This document shows, one piece after another, positions 17,345 through 27,141 of a stretch of DNA of 58,520 bases. Under the pieces are notes generated by a model, which was not told the DNA's origin, did no database searches, and saw only the letters and a program-made list of their open reading frames with translations. The position numbers and the translations under genes were made by a program. The stretch lies in the NCBI GenBank assembly GCA_001275005.1, contig JWZX01003100.1, positions 1-58,520 on the forward strand, written 5' to 3'. Each line of letters opens with the position of its first letter. The stretch's first letter is position 1. This DNA is from Chrysochromulina tobinii. Lineage: Eukaryota > Haptophyta > Prymnesiales > Chrysochromulinaceae.

Positions 17345-18108
17345 GCGACGCCCCCACCAGGTCGGGTGCGGCCGGGTGGTCGGCGTTGGAACACGAAAAA
17401 AACGCCGAAACTTGCCGAAATCAGTTCGTCCACCGATCACGTTCACGTTCACGTTTATTTGCCATCTCTGTCCACCGATCACGTTCACGTTCACGTTAAT
17501 TTGCCATCTCGGCAAGACGCACAGCCACAGGTCCCGTGGAGACCCATCGTGGGGGGCGCAAAGAAAAAGGTCCACCGATCAGCCTCACGCGGTCCTCCCA
17601 CGGACCTTCCATACACACCACCACCGTGCGACTCGGGGGGGTGCGACTATCTCGGCATATAGCCATCGTTCGCTCGCGGAGCACGCACAAACATTCTTCG
17701 CGCCGCAGCCCGCACCCGCCATGCCCATGGAGCTTCAAGCTCACCGTAGACATGTCGCAGCTTCTAAACCGGCCCCGTGCGGTACCCGCCATGGTGTTAA
17801 GCGTGTGTGACTGTGTGTTATATCAATATTTCTTAGTGTCAAGTGTCACATCGGTGCCAGCTCACATAACGCACACAAGCGCGGGGACGAGAACGGCGAG
17901 GCAGCGCGCGGTGTCGGCGCAGTCCCGGTCGACGGGTCGGAGTGCCGCTCTGTGCTGGGGCGTAGCGCTTACGATGACGTGTGTGATTTCTAACACACGC
18001 AACGGCACAAACCAGACAAACGGCCCCCGGAGAGGGCCCGAACTACAGGCGAAGCCGAGTTTCCCGGGACATCGTCGCTGCGTCGGCTCCGACAGCTCCG
18101 AGTCCCGC
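17345..18108. other. Intergenic upstream of malonyl-CoA decarboxylase
   Basis: Holds the 42-bp tandem repeat just upstream of the decarboxylase and otherwise undistinguished GC-rich sequence. The 3' end of the EF-hand gene begins at 18109. No RNA gene was seen. Confidence 0.5.
17428..17511. repeat. 42-bp tandem repeat upstream of the decarboxylase gene
   Basis: Two 42-bp units (17428-17469 and 17470-17511), each GTCCACCGATCACGTTCACG followed by a second TTCACGTT and TTTGCCATCTC, differ at one or two positions. A partial third unit (GTCCACCGATCA) occurs at 17570. On the coding strand it lies 84-168 bp upstream of the ATG. It shares ACGTTCAC with the 3' end of the 26-bp element. Confidence 0.75.
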
Positions 18109-19936
18109 TCATCGGGTCGCCGTCTCTTCCTCCAGGAAGTCGGAAAGGACCCGAGTCAAGGCCTTCGCCTGCTCGAGCGCCGCGTTCTTGAGTCGGCAAG
18201 CGTCCTGATAGAGTAACGCGTCGCGCTTCTTGCGCACAGCACTGGCGCCCAATATCGCCTTCAGCGCCGGACGGAGCTCGAGCTTCGCCGTCTTGTTGCT
18301 CGAGGCCACGCCCTCGGGGAGCAGCATGTCGAACTGCGCATAGATGTCCTCCTCGGTCAGGTTGAAAGCGAGCAGTGATGTCTTGGACACGAGGCTCTCT
18401 TCTTCCGAACTTAAGCGCGCTCCAGCAGCGGTTGCTAACTTTTTCGCTCCTTTGAGGCCCTCGTAGAGCGAGAGCATGCACTGCTTGAAAAACTCCTCCC
18501 TGTCGATCCAACCTTCCTCCGTCTTGCCCCTTTTCCACTCCTTGTACAGGTCCTCGAACTCCACGTCACCCACGCGACCCTCGTTTGACTCCGACTTGAA
18601 CTTCCAGCTGAGCTTCTCGTCCAACTTGGCATCCGCTGCGGGAAGCGCGCGGAAGTTGTTCAGCTGGCGGATCGCCTCGTGCGCCGCCTCGTGCGCGGTG
18701 CGCATGATCGGCACGACGCCCTCGAGAACGCCTAATTTGAGCGTGAGCGATTCCATCAGCGCGCTCATCTCCTGCCGCGTTGCATTTTCAGACTCCGACC
18801 TCTCCTGCAGCAGCTTGAGCGCGGCCTTGAGCTCGGCCTCGTCTAAAGTACCGCCGCCGTCGGCGTCCATTTTCTCAAACCACTCATCGAGGGGCCTTGT
18901 TGTCAAATTTGAGGCCTAGGCCCTCGCGCACACCCGTCCGGAACTCAATCTTACTGATCTCCCCCTTCGTCTTTCGGGCCCACTCGCGCACCAGGTCTTT
19001 CACATTGATCCCACGCTGCTGCAGCGTGTCTCCCAGCGCGCGATCTAGAAAGTGCTTCGGTAAGACGGCGCCGCTCGTGATGTCCGCTACGCCCCTCTTG
19101 GCGTTCATTTGCTTTTGCTGCGCTTCCCTGACTTTGCGCCCGATGGTGGTCGCCGCCCGGTTCTTGTGTACGCCCCTGATCATCTTGGCGAACTCTTCGA
19201 AGTCAATCTCGCCGCTCGCGTCATCGTCGGTTGCACGCATCATGGCGTCGATTTCCTCGCTGGTCAGCAACTTGCCGGCACCCGTGAGGGCGACTTGCAG
19301 CTCGTTCTTATCGATCGTACCACCATGGTCTAGGTCGATCTTGTCAAAAATATCTCGAAGCTTGTCTTCGCTCGCCAACGCGGCTGCCAAACTCGAGCCC
19401 ATCCGCAGCAAGCCCTCTTCCGCGGTGGTCCTCCAAAGCTTGATCGCCTTTTCGTTCCCCATCTTTGGTTTGCTGGGCGGCGCCTCCTCGGGTGGCAACT
19501 CCGGTGCGCTCGAAGCGCCCCACCTCCCTGTCTCTCCGAGCTCGCGATGGCGCTTCTGCGCCACGACGAGCTCCTCGCGAAAACGGCTGATGAGCGCCTC
19601 GACGGGGGCCAAGATGTCGGGCAGCGGTGCCAACTCTGCAAGATCCACCGATGATTCCAAGGACACCTCTGCCGGCGGCTTAAAGACGGGCGCTGCTGCC
19701 TTAGCCTTAGGCTTCGCCTTAGCCTTCTTCTCCTCATCTAGCAAATCCAGCTTCTCTGCAGTCGACATGGTCTTCTTCCGCGAAGAGCTGAGCTTCTCCT
19801 GGGCGCCTTGTAAGCCCGTGTTCGGCGTCTCCGGCCGGTCTGTCTTCTTACGAAAAGACTGATTTCCTGGACGAGAAGACTGATCACCGGAGACTTGCGA
19901 GCCCTTCGCCCCAATCGGCTGCCTCTTGGGCGCCAT
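18109..19936 (-). CDS. EF-hand calcium-binding protein, apparent frameshift
   Basis: Two overlapping minus-strand frames read as one protein of roughly 600 residues from the ATG at 19936 (MAPKRQPIGAKG). The first half is a disordered basic/alanine-proline region, then paired EF-hands: FDKIDLDHGGTIDKNEL and a second loop DDDASGEIDFEEF. It continues through a helical segment to EFRTGVREGLGLKFDNK. There the frame breaks at four consecutive G (plus strand 18891-18894); in the next frame the text continues LDEWFEKMDADGGGTLDEAEL, a further EF-hand preceded by exactly the helix expected. One base too many or too few in that run would explain it. The last 230 residues are helical and acidic/basic with no known domain. 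Such proteins are Ca2+ sensors or flagellar/cytoskeletal parts; the role is unassigned. The break could be a sequencing error, a disabled allele or programmed slippage. Confidence 0.82.
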
Positions 19937-20877
19937 TGCCCGCCCGCCCTTCACCAAATGGAATCGGCTACAAAGCGGAGACACGCCCAAAGCGCAAATT
20001 GGAAGTGCGAGGCACAAACACCCACACGAGGTCTCGCGTCGCGGAAACTTTGACAGATATATGAAACGACCATGGAAAAACGACACACGCATCCAAAGTA
20101 TCCATTCTCCCTATGGCACGAGAAATGCTCCCGTGCCCAATGGAGACGCGAGCGACGGCCAGCACCGCCAGCCGCGTACATTCATATCCCGCGCATCAGC
20201 GCGCAGACAGAAAGACAGGGCGCGGAGAGCAACAGTTCAACAGAGGAGGTCTGATCCATTTCCATGTGTGGGCAATTACTGAATTGTGTGTGGGCTTAGG
20301 ATCTTGAGCCCCTCCTCATGTTTACACCATCGTAGCTCTCCAGCATGCGTATGGCTGCGAGACTGAAGGCTCAGTGCGAGTGTCTAGGTACTGTGTGTAT
20401 TATGTGTGTAGTGACGTGCATGTGGCAGTTTCTAATTTAACGCGGACTTCATGAAATGGACTTGGACACGCAGGACGCAGCACAAGATTTGGCTCATGCT
20501 TTTAATCTTGGCTCGGGCTCATCTTTCGGAAATGAATTTCCCAGAGACGCCGCTCCGATGTGCGACCGGACCGACCTGGGGCTGTTCCAATGGTCTGTTC
20601 GTGCAAGTTGATAAGGGGTCCAGTGGGTGTCCCCGAGCTATAGTGGTAACCGCATCCGTATGTACGCCGGTCCGGTGTCTTGGGTGTCGATTTATAAACC
20701 TTAGAAAAATGCCAAGAAAGAAAGAAGAAAAAAGGGCTCACACGCGAGTCATGAAGACGCAGTTGAAAGTTAGATGAAAGAGGAACACGATTACGGTTGC
20801 GTGTGGTTTGTTGAGTACCCTCGTCGGGAATCCTGTCGCTTCTGGTGAACGTATTACACCGCAGCTTCTCTCATCGA
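19937..20877. other. Intergenic, no gene seen
   Basis: AT-richer than its surroundings, with a purine-rich stretch near 20708-20740 (AAAAATGCCAAGAAAGAAAG). Short open frames do not look like proteins. The promoter of the EF-hand gene must lie just above 19936, but no clear motif was seen. Confidence 0.5.
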
Positions 20878-21291
20878 TTAAGTCCGTCTGTCTGTCTGTG
20901 AGGCGTCACGCTCGTGAACTCGCGTGGTGATCTCCGAATCACCCAGCTCCTCGGCTTCGGAGCCATCGGAGGACGGAACGGCGCTATGTGAGAAATTTGA
21001 TTGCTCCGCAAAGCTGTAGCTGAAGGAGGAGCCAGCAAGCCCGACGTCAAACGTGAGATCCCCGTCGGAGTTCTTGAACGGCACCTCAACGTCGGGCGCC
21101 GCCCATCGACGGCGCGCGCGCTGCGCTCCGGCGAAGGGAAGAAGCAAGGCGGCCGAAGCACGTTCCTGCACCAAGACAAGATGCAAGAACGCCGGCCCCC
21201 CGCGAACGCCGAAACAATCATTCAAACAGGCGCGAAAAAGCAGAATCGAAAAAAGGGGAAATCTGGGCGGCGACTGTCGAACCAAAACCAT
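20878..21291 (-). CDS. Possible small membrane or secreted protein
   Basis: A 137-codon frame from the ATG at 21291. A hydrophobic N-terminal stretch (FPLFSILLF) and a second apolar segment (FLHLVLV) precede a more protein-like C-terminal half with PDVEVPFKNSDGDLTFDVGL and an acidic serine-rich tail. No family is recognised. It lies between two unrelated genes in DNA of ordinary composition, so it could be a real short gene or chance. Confidence 0.28.
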   Translation of the reverse strand: MVLVRQSPPRFPLFSILLFRACLNDCFGVRGGPAFLHLVLVQERASAALLLPFAGAQRARRRWAAPDVEVPFKNSDGDLTFDVGLAGSSFSYSFAEQSNFSHSAVPSSDGSEAEELGDSEITTRVHERDASQTDRRT

Positions 21292-21348
21292 TCACCGTTG
21301 GCTGTCGTGTGAATGAATCCGCGGAAGGGCGAGTCCCCCGCCCGCCCA

Positions 21349-23496
21349 TCAAGACTCACACGGGCAGTAAACTTGCTGCAACACCGCGTCCACCGCACCA
21401 ACGAGCGCCTCGTCGCCGTGGAGCCACTCGCATCTAACCAGGTGCGTCGGCCCGGCGCTCGTCATGGCGCTCGATGCCGCGCCGGTGAGCCTCAGCGAGC
21501 GCAGCTGTATGCTTGGTGGTGTCTCCAATGGGTGCCATTGCAGCTCAGCCGCTTGGCACGGGAGGCTTCCTATGTGCTCGCACAGGAGCTCGTGTACCGT
21601 ATTTAGAGGGCAAGAGAGGCGCAGCTCGAGGCGAAAGCGCATTCGGTGCGGTTGCAGCCCAGTCACAGTATGCAACTCGTCCTGCGAGACGAGCTGCAGC
21701 TGAGGTGGCCTTGAAGCCGAGGGTGAGCGATCCAATGGCTGGGGCACCGCCGCAGCGGCTGAGCTCACAGGCAGCACAAGAATGCCCCTCACACGCTTAT
21801 CAGTGTGAGGGAGGGGCATGGCGCTGAAAGACATGGCGCTGAGAGGCATGGCGCTGGGGAGTGTGGCAACCTCTCGTGTGGCCTCTCTCGTGGCCAAGCC
21901 CCTCTCAGAGTTCGCATGCGCTGGTCGCCGGCTGTTGGGCCTGCCGTCGAGATCGGCCATCAACGTCGTCGAGGGTGCGCCGGCCCGCTTCCGTGTACGC
22001 TGGCCTGCAATCCCAACAGCACCTACAGTGTCGCTCACCGCGCCGGCCGCCACGCTGGCATCTGGCTCAGCTCGCGCAAGGAGCCGCGAGGATATGTGCA
22101 CGGCGATGCGCTGCTCCGCAGGCAGCCGGAGGCACTCACCATTCTGAGGGTCGTGGCACGGCACTCCAAAGAGCTTTGCGACCCGAACCTTCAAGTACGC
22201 CATCTTCGCCTGCTCTCCGTGAACCAGCACCACGGCCGCTGGCTGCAGTGTGCTAATGAGCCCTAGGATGCCCTTGGCATCAGCGTGCGCCGAAAAGGAG
22301 ATCTGCTTGACGGTGCACGCGACGGTCAGGCGGCGCGTCGAGGGCTCCTCGCCGGCCGGCGCGTCCACGACCACCTCCTTGGCGCCATGGAGCAGCGTGT
22401 GCCCGAGGGTGCCGCGCACACAAAAAGTAGGGAAGAGGACGAGGTTCTTCGCGTCTCCCGCCCAGTGTCGAAACGCTTCTAGTGCCATGCCGGCGGTCAT
22501 CATGCCCGAGGTGGCGAAGAGGACGCACGGCCCGGGCGCCGACAGAAGCGCGCGCTCAAAGGGGCGCACGTGCCGAAATGCGAACGGATTGTACCCGGGC
22601 GCTCGCTCGCTGTCCTTGACACACGTTGACGTCCAGCTGGCGTAGAGCTTGTAGAAGAGAGTCGCGTGCTGTGCCATGCCAGCGGCGACGTAGATGGGGA
22701 CCGAGAGACCGAGACGGTCCCAGTACATCTCGAGCAGCATGAGCAGCTCCTGCGCGCGCCCGACTGCAAACGAAGGGATGAGCACCTTGCCTCCCACGCC
22801 CACGGCGGTATGCACCAGTTGCAGCAGGTCCGCCTCTCGGCAGCGCTTCGACTCGCGGATAGAGGTCCCGTAGGTGGACTCGGTGATGAGTACGTGCGGC
22901 TGGAGTCGACCGACCTGCGCGGCGCCGAGATGCCGGTCCGCCACCGTGTTGAAGTCGCCCGTGTACATCACACGATGGCCCAGGCACTCTGCGGAGACCA
23001 TCACGGCGCCCACGACGTGCCCGGCGTAGTGGGTGCACAAGCGCAGCTCGTCGTCTACGTGAATCGTCTCGCCGAGCGTGACGAATCTCACCTTGCTCAG
23101 GCATGCGTCCACATCCCTAGCACTGTACGATGGGCCGCCGCCCTTGCGCGCGGATGAGAGCACGTTCAGAGAGTCTTTGAGCAGGATCGCCGCCATCGCT
23201 GCCGTCGGCCGTGTCATGTAGATGGGGCCATCGTAGCCAAGCTTTTCGGTGAGGAAGGGCAAGGCGCCGCAGTGATCGAGGTGGAAGTGCGTGATGACCA
23301 CGCAATCGATCGCGCTGGTGAGCGAGCCCCTGTGCGCACCCAGCTGCTGCCAATCTGGGAAGCAACGGTGGTCATGGTAGCCCATGTGCATGCCGCAGTC
23401 GAACATGACGCGCCGCCCGCCAAGCGTGACCACCACGCAGCTGCGACCTATGTCCTGGCCAGCGCCGAGCACGTGCACCTTGATGCTCGTGCCCAT
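21349..23496 (-). CDS. INTS11: Integrator complex subunit 11 (INTS11), MBL/beta-CASP endonuclease
   Basis: About 715 residues from the ATG at 23496. It opens with the INTS11 signature VHVLGAGQDIGRSC and MFDCGMHMGY. The metallo-beta-lactamase site follows: HFHLDH at 70-75, the YAGHVVGAVM histidine and YTGDFN aspartate, then ITESTYGTSIRESKRCRE. The beta-CASP half has GGKVLIPSFAVGRAQE, VLFATSGMMTAG and SFSAHADAKG with a metal-binding His. These match INTS11 better than CPSF73. The C-terminal 200 residues contain a low-complexity linker and a terminal domain beginning VRGILVLPV, as expected for INTS11. The protein is the catalytic subunit of Integrator, cleaving snRNA 3' ends and nascent promoter-proximal RNA in the nucleus. 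It is divergent from the J-protein gene, 390 bp away. No intron is needed. Confidence 0.95.
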   Translation of the reverse strand: MGTSIKVHVLGAGQDIGRSCVVVTLGGRRVMFDCGMHMGYHDHRCFPDWQQLGAHRGSLTSAIDCVVITHFHLDHCGALPFLTEKLGYDGPIYMTRPTAAMAAILLKDSLNVLSSARKGGGPSYSARDVDACLSKVRFVTLGETIHVDDELRLCTHYAGHVVGAVMVSAECLGHRVMYTGDFNTVADRHLGAAQVGRLQPHVLITESTYGTSIRESKRCREADLLQLVHTAVGVGGKVLIPSFAVGRAQELLMLLEMYWDRLGLSVPIYVAAGMAQHATLFYKLYASWTSTCVKDSERAPGYNPFAFRHVRPFERALLSAPGPCVLFATSGMMTAGMALEAFRHWAGDAKNLVLFPTFCVRGTLGHTLLHGAKEVVVDAPAGEEPSTRRLTVACTVKQISFSAHADAKGILGLISTLQPAAVVLVHGEQAKMAYLKVRVAKLFGVPCHDPQNGECLRLPAEQRIAVHISSRLLARAEPDASVAAGAVSDTVGAVGIAGQRTRKRAGAPSTTLMADLDGRPNSRRPAHANSERGLATREATREVATLPSAMPLSAMSFSAMPLPHTDKRVRGILVLPVSSAAAAVPQPLDRSPSASRPPQLQLVSQDELHTVTGLQPHRMRFRLELRLSCPLNTVHELLCEHIGSLPCQAAELQWHPLETPPSIQLRSLRLTGAASSAMTSAGPTHLVRCEWLHGDEALVGAVDAVLQQVYCPCES

Positions 23497-23886
23497 TTTT
23501 CTCCTGGGCGCACAGAGGCGAAGCGAGTTTCGTCGGTGTGCTCGTTTTCGCGAGGCCGCCCCAAACTTGTGATTCGCATCGCTACAGGCCGGACTTCCAA
23601 AGTCGGAGCACGTGAGCCTAGCGGAGACGTCCGAACGCGTCACGTAGTTCACAGTCCGGTGTCGTTTCTGTAACGTACAATTGTACGGTAGGCGTGTTTA
23701 GGATTCAAGCAGGCCCTACTAGTACTATAGACCTTCTTCGTTCCCTCGCCGTGCGCTCCGACCGCACGCGCAACGACGGGAGAGGCCTGGTTTCTGGATA
23801 CATTCAGTATCTTTTGCGGAATTTGCCACACACTCCGACGAAGGCCGCCGACGCCGCCGCCGACGCCGCCGCCGCGGCCGCCGCGA
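23497..23886. promoter_or_regulatory. Divergent promoter region INTS11 / ER J-protein
   Basis: A 390-bp spacer between two outward-facing genes. Contains the palindrome GTACAATTGTAC near 23677 and a (GCCGCC)n run directly before the J-protein ATG. No TATA-like box was recognised in the expected positions. Confidence 0.4.
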
Positions 23887-25386
23887 ATGTCGATTTCGAC
23901 GCTCATCGCACTTGCCGTGTTCGCAGCCGACACGCTCTACGACCGCCTCGGCCTCGCGCGCTCCGCCGACCATCGCGCGATCAGAAAAGCTTGGCACCTT
24001 CTCGCACTCAAGGAGCACCCAGACAAGGTCAACGGCGATGCAGCAGAAAAGGAGGCGGCAGCAGAGCGCTTCAAGCGTGCGGCCGAGGCGTACGAGGTCC
24101 TCTCAGATGCTGCGCTGCGCGAGCGCTACGATGCCACCGGCGAGATCCCTGACGACAAGGCGAAAGCGGAGGCGTCCGCAAAGAGCGCGGGTGGTGCAGC
24201 TGGCGAGGAGGACGAGTATGGTTTCGACGGCCAGCAGCAGCAGGGCTCTCGTCCGCACCAGCGCTCCTACGGATGGGGCGGGCGCTTCGACCAATTCGAG
24301 GTCAACCTCGCGCAGAGCCGTGCGCGTCGCGTGCGGACCCTCGAGGGCCTGCGCAAGCTGCTGCAGCCGAGCGACGGTGCCCGGCGTTTCGGCCTCATCG
24401 GCTTCTATCGGAGCGGCGACGACGCCATGCTGAAGCGGCAGCTGCGCTTCCCGTACCCGTTCGCCGGCTGGTCGCTCGCGGCCCAGGGCGACGGCTTCTG
24501 GTGGGAGGACGCCATCCAGACAGTGCTCGTGAGCGTGGGCGAATTGGGTGGCAGCCAGGCCGGTGGTCTTCTCTCTCACTTTGGGCTCTCTCATGACGCG
24601 AGGCTGCCGGCGGTCGCGTGGGTACGTCGTGACGAGGCCATGAGCTTTGAGCTCACCTCGCGCCTCTCCTTTGATGATGACTTCGTGAGCTGGGTCTACG
24701 ATCGTCTCGGCGCCACTGTGCGGGTGCTCAATCGCGATCATCGGCCTGCTACGGTGTGGTGGCTAGACGGCACCTCGGCAAAGCAGCAGGGCGTGGTACC
24801 GCCCGGTGGCTCCTTCGAGCGCTCTTCCTTTTTGAGCCACCGCTGGTACTGCTGGCCCGAGTCCACCCAGGGCAGCTTGCTCACTGAGGACGCCTCGCTG
24901 GGCGAGATCACGCTAACCCGTGTAGGGGAGGTGCACGAGCTCGTTCTCGAGCCCAAATGCGTCGACGCCAACGGCCACTGCAAGCAGTGGCGCGATCAGG
25001 GCGAGTGCGAGCGCAACCCGAGCTTCATGAGTGATGCGTGCCCGCGCTCATGCCGCGGCCCACGCTCGTGCAAGGTGTGGGGTTGGCTCTACCAGGCCGG
25101 CCTCGGCCCATTGCACAAGGAGCTCGCGTGCTGGGCGGACGCCAGCTGCGCGCTAGAGAGCCAGCTGCCGAGTGGAGGGCACGCGATGAGCGACCCGAGC
25201 GAGCTTAGAAGGCTCCCTCAGCTCGCCGCCAACTGGCTGCGAGGCGTGGCCGCGCAGATGCGAGACGGAGCGCTCTTGCAGACGGTCGAGCGACTGCTTT
25301 CGGGTGCCCCACCGCCCGTACCGCTGCCCACGAGGAAGGTGCCCTCGCCGCCGCCGCCGCCGCTGCCGCCGCGTGATGAGCTGTGA
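23887..25386 (+). CDS. ER-lumenal J-domain protein with VHL-beta-like and ShK-like domains
   Basis: A 499-residue protein. Residues 1-14 are a signal peptide (LIALAVFAA). A J domain at 16-82 has the HPD tripeptide at 44-46 and ends LRERYDATG. A basic/glutamine linker is followed (about 140-270) by a thioredoxin-like region (RFGLIGFYR through WVYDRLG), without CxxC. Residues 275-345 match a VHL beta-domain (VRVLNRDHRPATVWWLDG, then FLSHRWYCW), and 358-395 form an ShK-like six-cysteine domain (Cys358, 365, 374, 385, 389, 395). The C-terminus is RDEL, a KDEL-type retrieval signal. Together these place it in the ER lumen as a co-chaperone that recruits a BiP-type Hsp70; the extra domains probably bind clients or hydroxyproline-type substrates (inference). 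No intron. The combination is unusual. Confidence 0.9.
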   Translation: MSISTLIALAVFAADTLYDRLGLARSADHRAIRKAWHLLALKEHPDKVNGDAAEKEAAAERFKRAAEAYEVLSDAALRERYDATGEIPDDKAKAEASAKSAGGAAGEEDEYGFDGQQQQGSRPHQRSYGWGGRFDQFEVNLAQSRARRVRTLEGLRKLLQPSDGARRFGLIGFYRSGDDAMLKRQLRFPYPFAGWSLAAQGDGFWWEDAIQTVLVSVGELGGSQAGGLLSHFGLSHDARLPAVAWVRRDEAMSFELTSRLSFDDDFVSWVYDRLGATVRVLNRDHRPATVWWLDGTSAKQQGVVPPGGSFERSSFLSHRWYCWPESTQGSLLTEDASLGEITLTRVGEVHELVLEPKCVDANGHCKQWRDQGECERNPSFMSDACPRSCRGPRSCKVWGWLYQAGLGPLHKELACWADASCALESQLPSGGHAMSDPSELRRLPQLAANWLRGVAAQMRDGALLQTVERLLSGAPPPVPLPTRKVPSPPPPPLPPRDEL

Positions 25387-25614
25387 GAAGATGGGAGTGT
25401 GCGCTCCTAAGTAAGTAAGTAAGTAAAACATGCCAGCACGGGCAGCGCACACACACTCCTAATGGGTACCGGGACGGCGCCCCAAACCACTTTCGATGAA
25501 ACCAAATCCCCTAGGTCGCCTTTGTCTTAGGAGCGAACCCCAAAGGGGAGATCGCGGAGAAATTCCATACATTTATTCACACTCGCGGGCAGTAACAGTG
25601 CCGTCGCACCGGCT

Positions 25615-25640
25615 GTCGCGTCTGTCGTGTTTACGTTCAC
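25615..25640 (+). promoter_or_regulatory. 26-bp element, copy B (FHA gene)
   Basis: Begins GTCGCGTCTGTCGTGTTT and ends ACGTTCAC. It lies 33-58 bp upstream of the chosen FHA start at 25673. That position is the main reason to prefer this ATG over the in-frame ATG at 25496, which would make the element coding. Confidence 0.6.
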
Positions 25641-25672
25641 TCATCACGGCGCTTGGCATCGGCGATTTCCTT

Positions 25673-26680
25673 ATGAGGTGCAGACTCGTCCCGTCGCTCG
25701 GCGGCCATGAGACCGTCATACTCGCACCCTCTGAGGACGTCATCATCGGCCGCAGCGTTCGCCCGGTGGATTGCCGGTCGACCTTCTACGCGAGGATCGA
25801 CAATCCCAAGGTCTCGAAGCAGCATGCGCACATCGCCCTCTCTGTGGATGGCACCGTGCTCACGCTCACGGACAAATCTACCAACGGCACCTTCATCGAC
25901 GGCGCGAAGGCGCCTCCTGGGAACCCGATTCAGCTAGTGAGCGGCTCCGTGCTCTCCTTCACGGCCAATAAGCTCCTTCACGCCATGCTGCCATCCTTCA
26001 GTGTCATGCTCGACCGCCAGGAGGCTGCGCCAGTGTCAGCGTCTGCGTCGACGCCGGCAGTGGAAGTGGCAGCGGAAGTGGAGGCATCGGCGTCAGAGCC
26101 GGCGTTCACCGAGCAATCGGCGTCGGCGCACGCGTCGGCGCACGCGTCGGCGTCGGCGCACGCGTCGGCGCCGGCGCCCGAGCCCGCAGCCCGCAAGCAG
26201 AACGTATGGAGTGTCTTCGACGACGACGAGGATGATAAGCCGTCGCCCTCACCGCCGCCACAGCCGCCGACTGCTGCCTCGAGCGGTGCCGGCGTACCAG
26301 TGCCGGCTGCGGAGGCGCCGCCTGGCGATGCGGGTGGAGCGGAGAGCGATGCGGGTGGCTCCGAAAGCGACGTCTCTCTCGCATACGATGATGGGCAGCA
26401 GGAGGCGGCGGCGGAGGCCGAGGAGGCGGCGGCGGCGGAGGGTGCATCAGGTGAGCCACCACACCCACCAGGCTCCCCTGCGAACCGCGCCGATTTCGAC
26501 AGCGAGCCACCGAGTCCGGTGCTCGACATCGCGTCCGAGTGCTACGACCTAACGGCGGACTCACCGGTCGCCGACCGGCGCGCCGACGCGTCCGCTGGGC
26601 GCCTGCTCCTCCTCGGCGGCGTCGGCCGCGATTCGGCCAGCGGCATGCTTCATCGTGCCGCCTCCGCTGCCCGCTCGTAA
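25673..26680 (+). CDS. FHA-domain protein (N-terminal part)
   Basis: From the ATG at 25673, residues 1-105 form a forkhead-associated domain with its conserved residues: VIIGRS (Gly-Arg), VSKQHAHI (Ser-x-x-His) and STNGTFIDG (Asn-Gly). FHA domains bind phosphothreonine, usually in nuclear signalling. A disordered, Ala/Ser/Glu-rich region follows, with a KQNVWSVFDDDEDD motif and acidic runs. The frame stops at 26680, but protein-like helical sequence (EAVKAKATLEAAAEAAEAAELRARFG) continues in the next frame up to a stop at 27141, and SNF2-gene sequence continues in the original frame after that. So the 3' end is uncertain: short introns, an indel, or a true stop are all possible. Confidence 0.8.
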   Translation: MRCRLVPSLGGHETVILAPSEDVIIGRSVRPVDCRSTFYARIDNPKVSKQHAHIALSVDGTVLTLTDKSTNGTFIDGAKAPPGNPIQLVSGSVLSFTANKLLHAMLPSFSVMLDRQEAAPVSASASTPAVEVAAEVEASASEPAFTEQSASAHASAHASASAHASAPAPEPAARKQNVWSVFDDDEDDKPSPSPPPQPPTAASSGAGVPVPAAEAPPGDAGGAESDAGGSESDVSLAYDDGQQEAAAEAEEAAAAEGASGEPPHPPGSPANRADFDSEPPSPVLDIASECYDLTADSPVADRRADASAGRLLLLGGVGRDSASGMLHRAASAARS

Positions 26681-26689
26681 CGAGGAGGA

Positions 26690-27141
26690 CGCCTTTCTCG
26701 AAGCGGCTGCCGCATGTGAGCAGCCGGCAGCGCGCCGCGGCGGCGGCAGAGGCGGTCAAGGCCAAAGCAACCCTAGAGGCCGCCGCAGAGGCGGCGGAGG
26801 CGGCGGAGTTGCGCGCGCGCTTCGGCCCACCACGTGCCCCGCCGCGCCCCACTGCACCCCTCCCGGTCGTCGCCTCTGCGTCCGGCGCGCAGCAGCAGCA
26901 GCCGCAACAGCAGCAGCAGCAGCCATGTTTGGGCGATGATGTGCAACGAGCCCCGAGGCACAAGCCCACGGCCATGCCAGCCGGGGACCCGACCCTCGAC
27001 GCCATGCTCGCCAACCGTCGCGGGCGCAGCGCTCTCGGAGCGGGGGCCGGTGGCGCCCTCGCTCCCTCTGCGAGCATGCCCGACGATGATGAAGCGCATT
27101 CGGCGCCGGACGTCAAGCGCCGTCGTGGGCGGTTCACCTGA
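26690..27141 (+). CDS. Probable C-terminal part of the FHA protein (other frame)
   Basis: Frame-1 sequence with protein-like character: alanine-rich helix (about 26735-26820), a proline stretch, a glutamine run (QQQQPQQQQQQP), TLDAMLANRRGR and MPDDDEAHSAPDVKRRRG before the stop at 27141. KRRRG resembles a nuclear localisation signal. It probably belongs to the preceding FHA frame, joined by a splice or indel in 26640-26760 that I could not fix: candidate GT-AG pairs there are only about 35 nt apart. Confidence 0.45.

Noticed and set aside
17345-17575. N-terminal extension of malonyl-CoA decarboxylase through the 42-bp repeat
   Set aside because: It begins at a non-ATG codon and would encode a repeated WQINVNVNVIGG, better explained as promoter repeat DNA.
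25496-25672. Longer start for the FHA gene at 25496
   Set aside because: It would make the 26-bp element coding, and the extra residues do not look like protein; the FHA domain begins right at the ATG at 25673.
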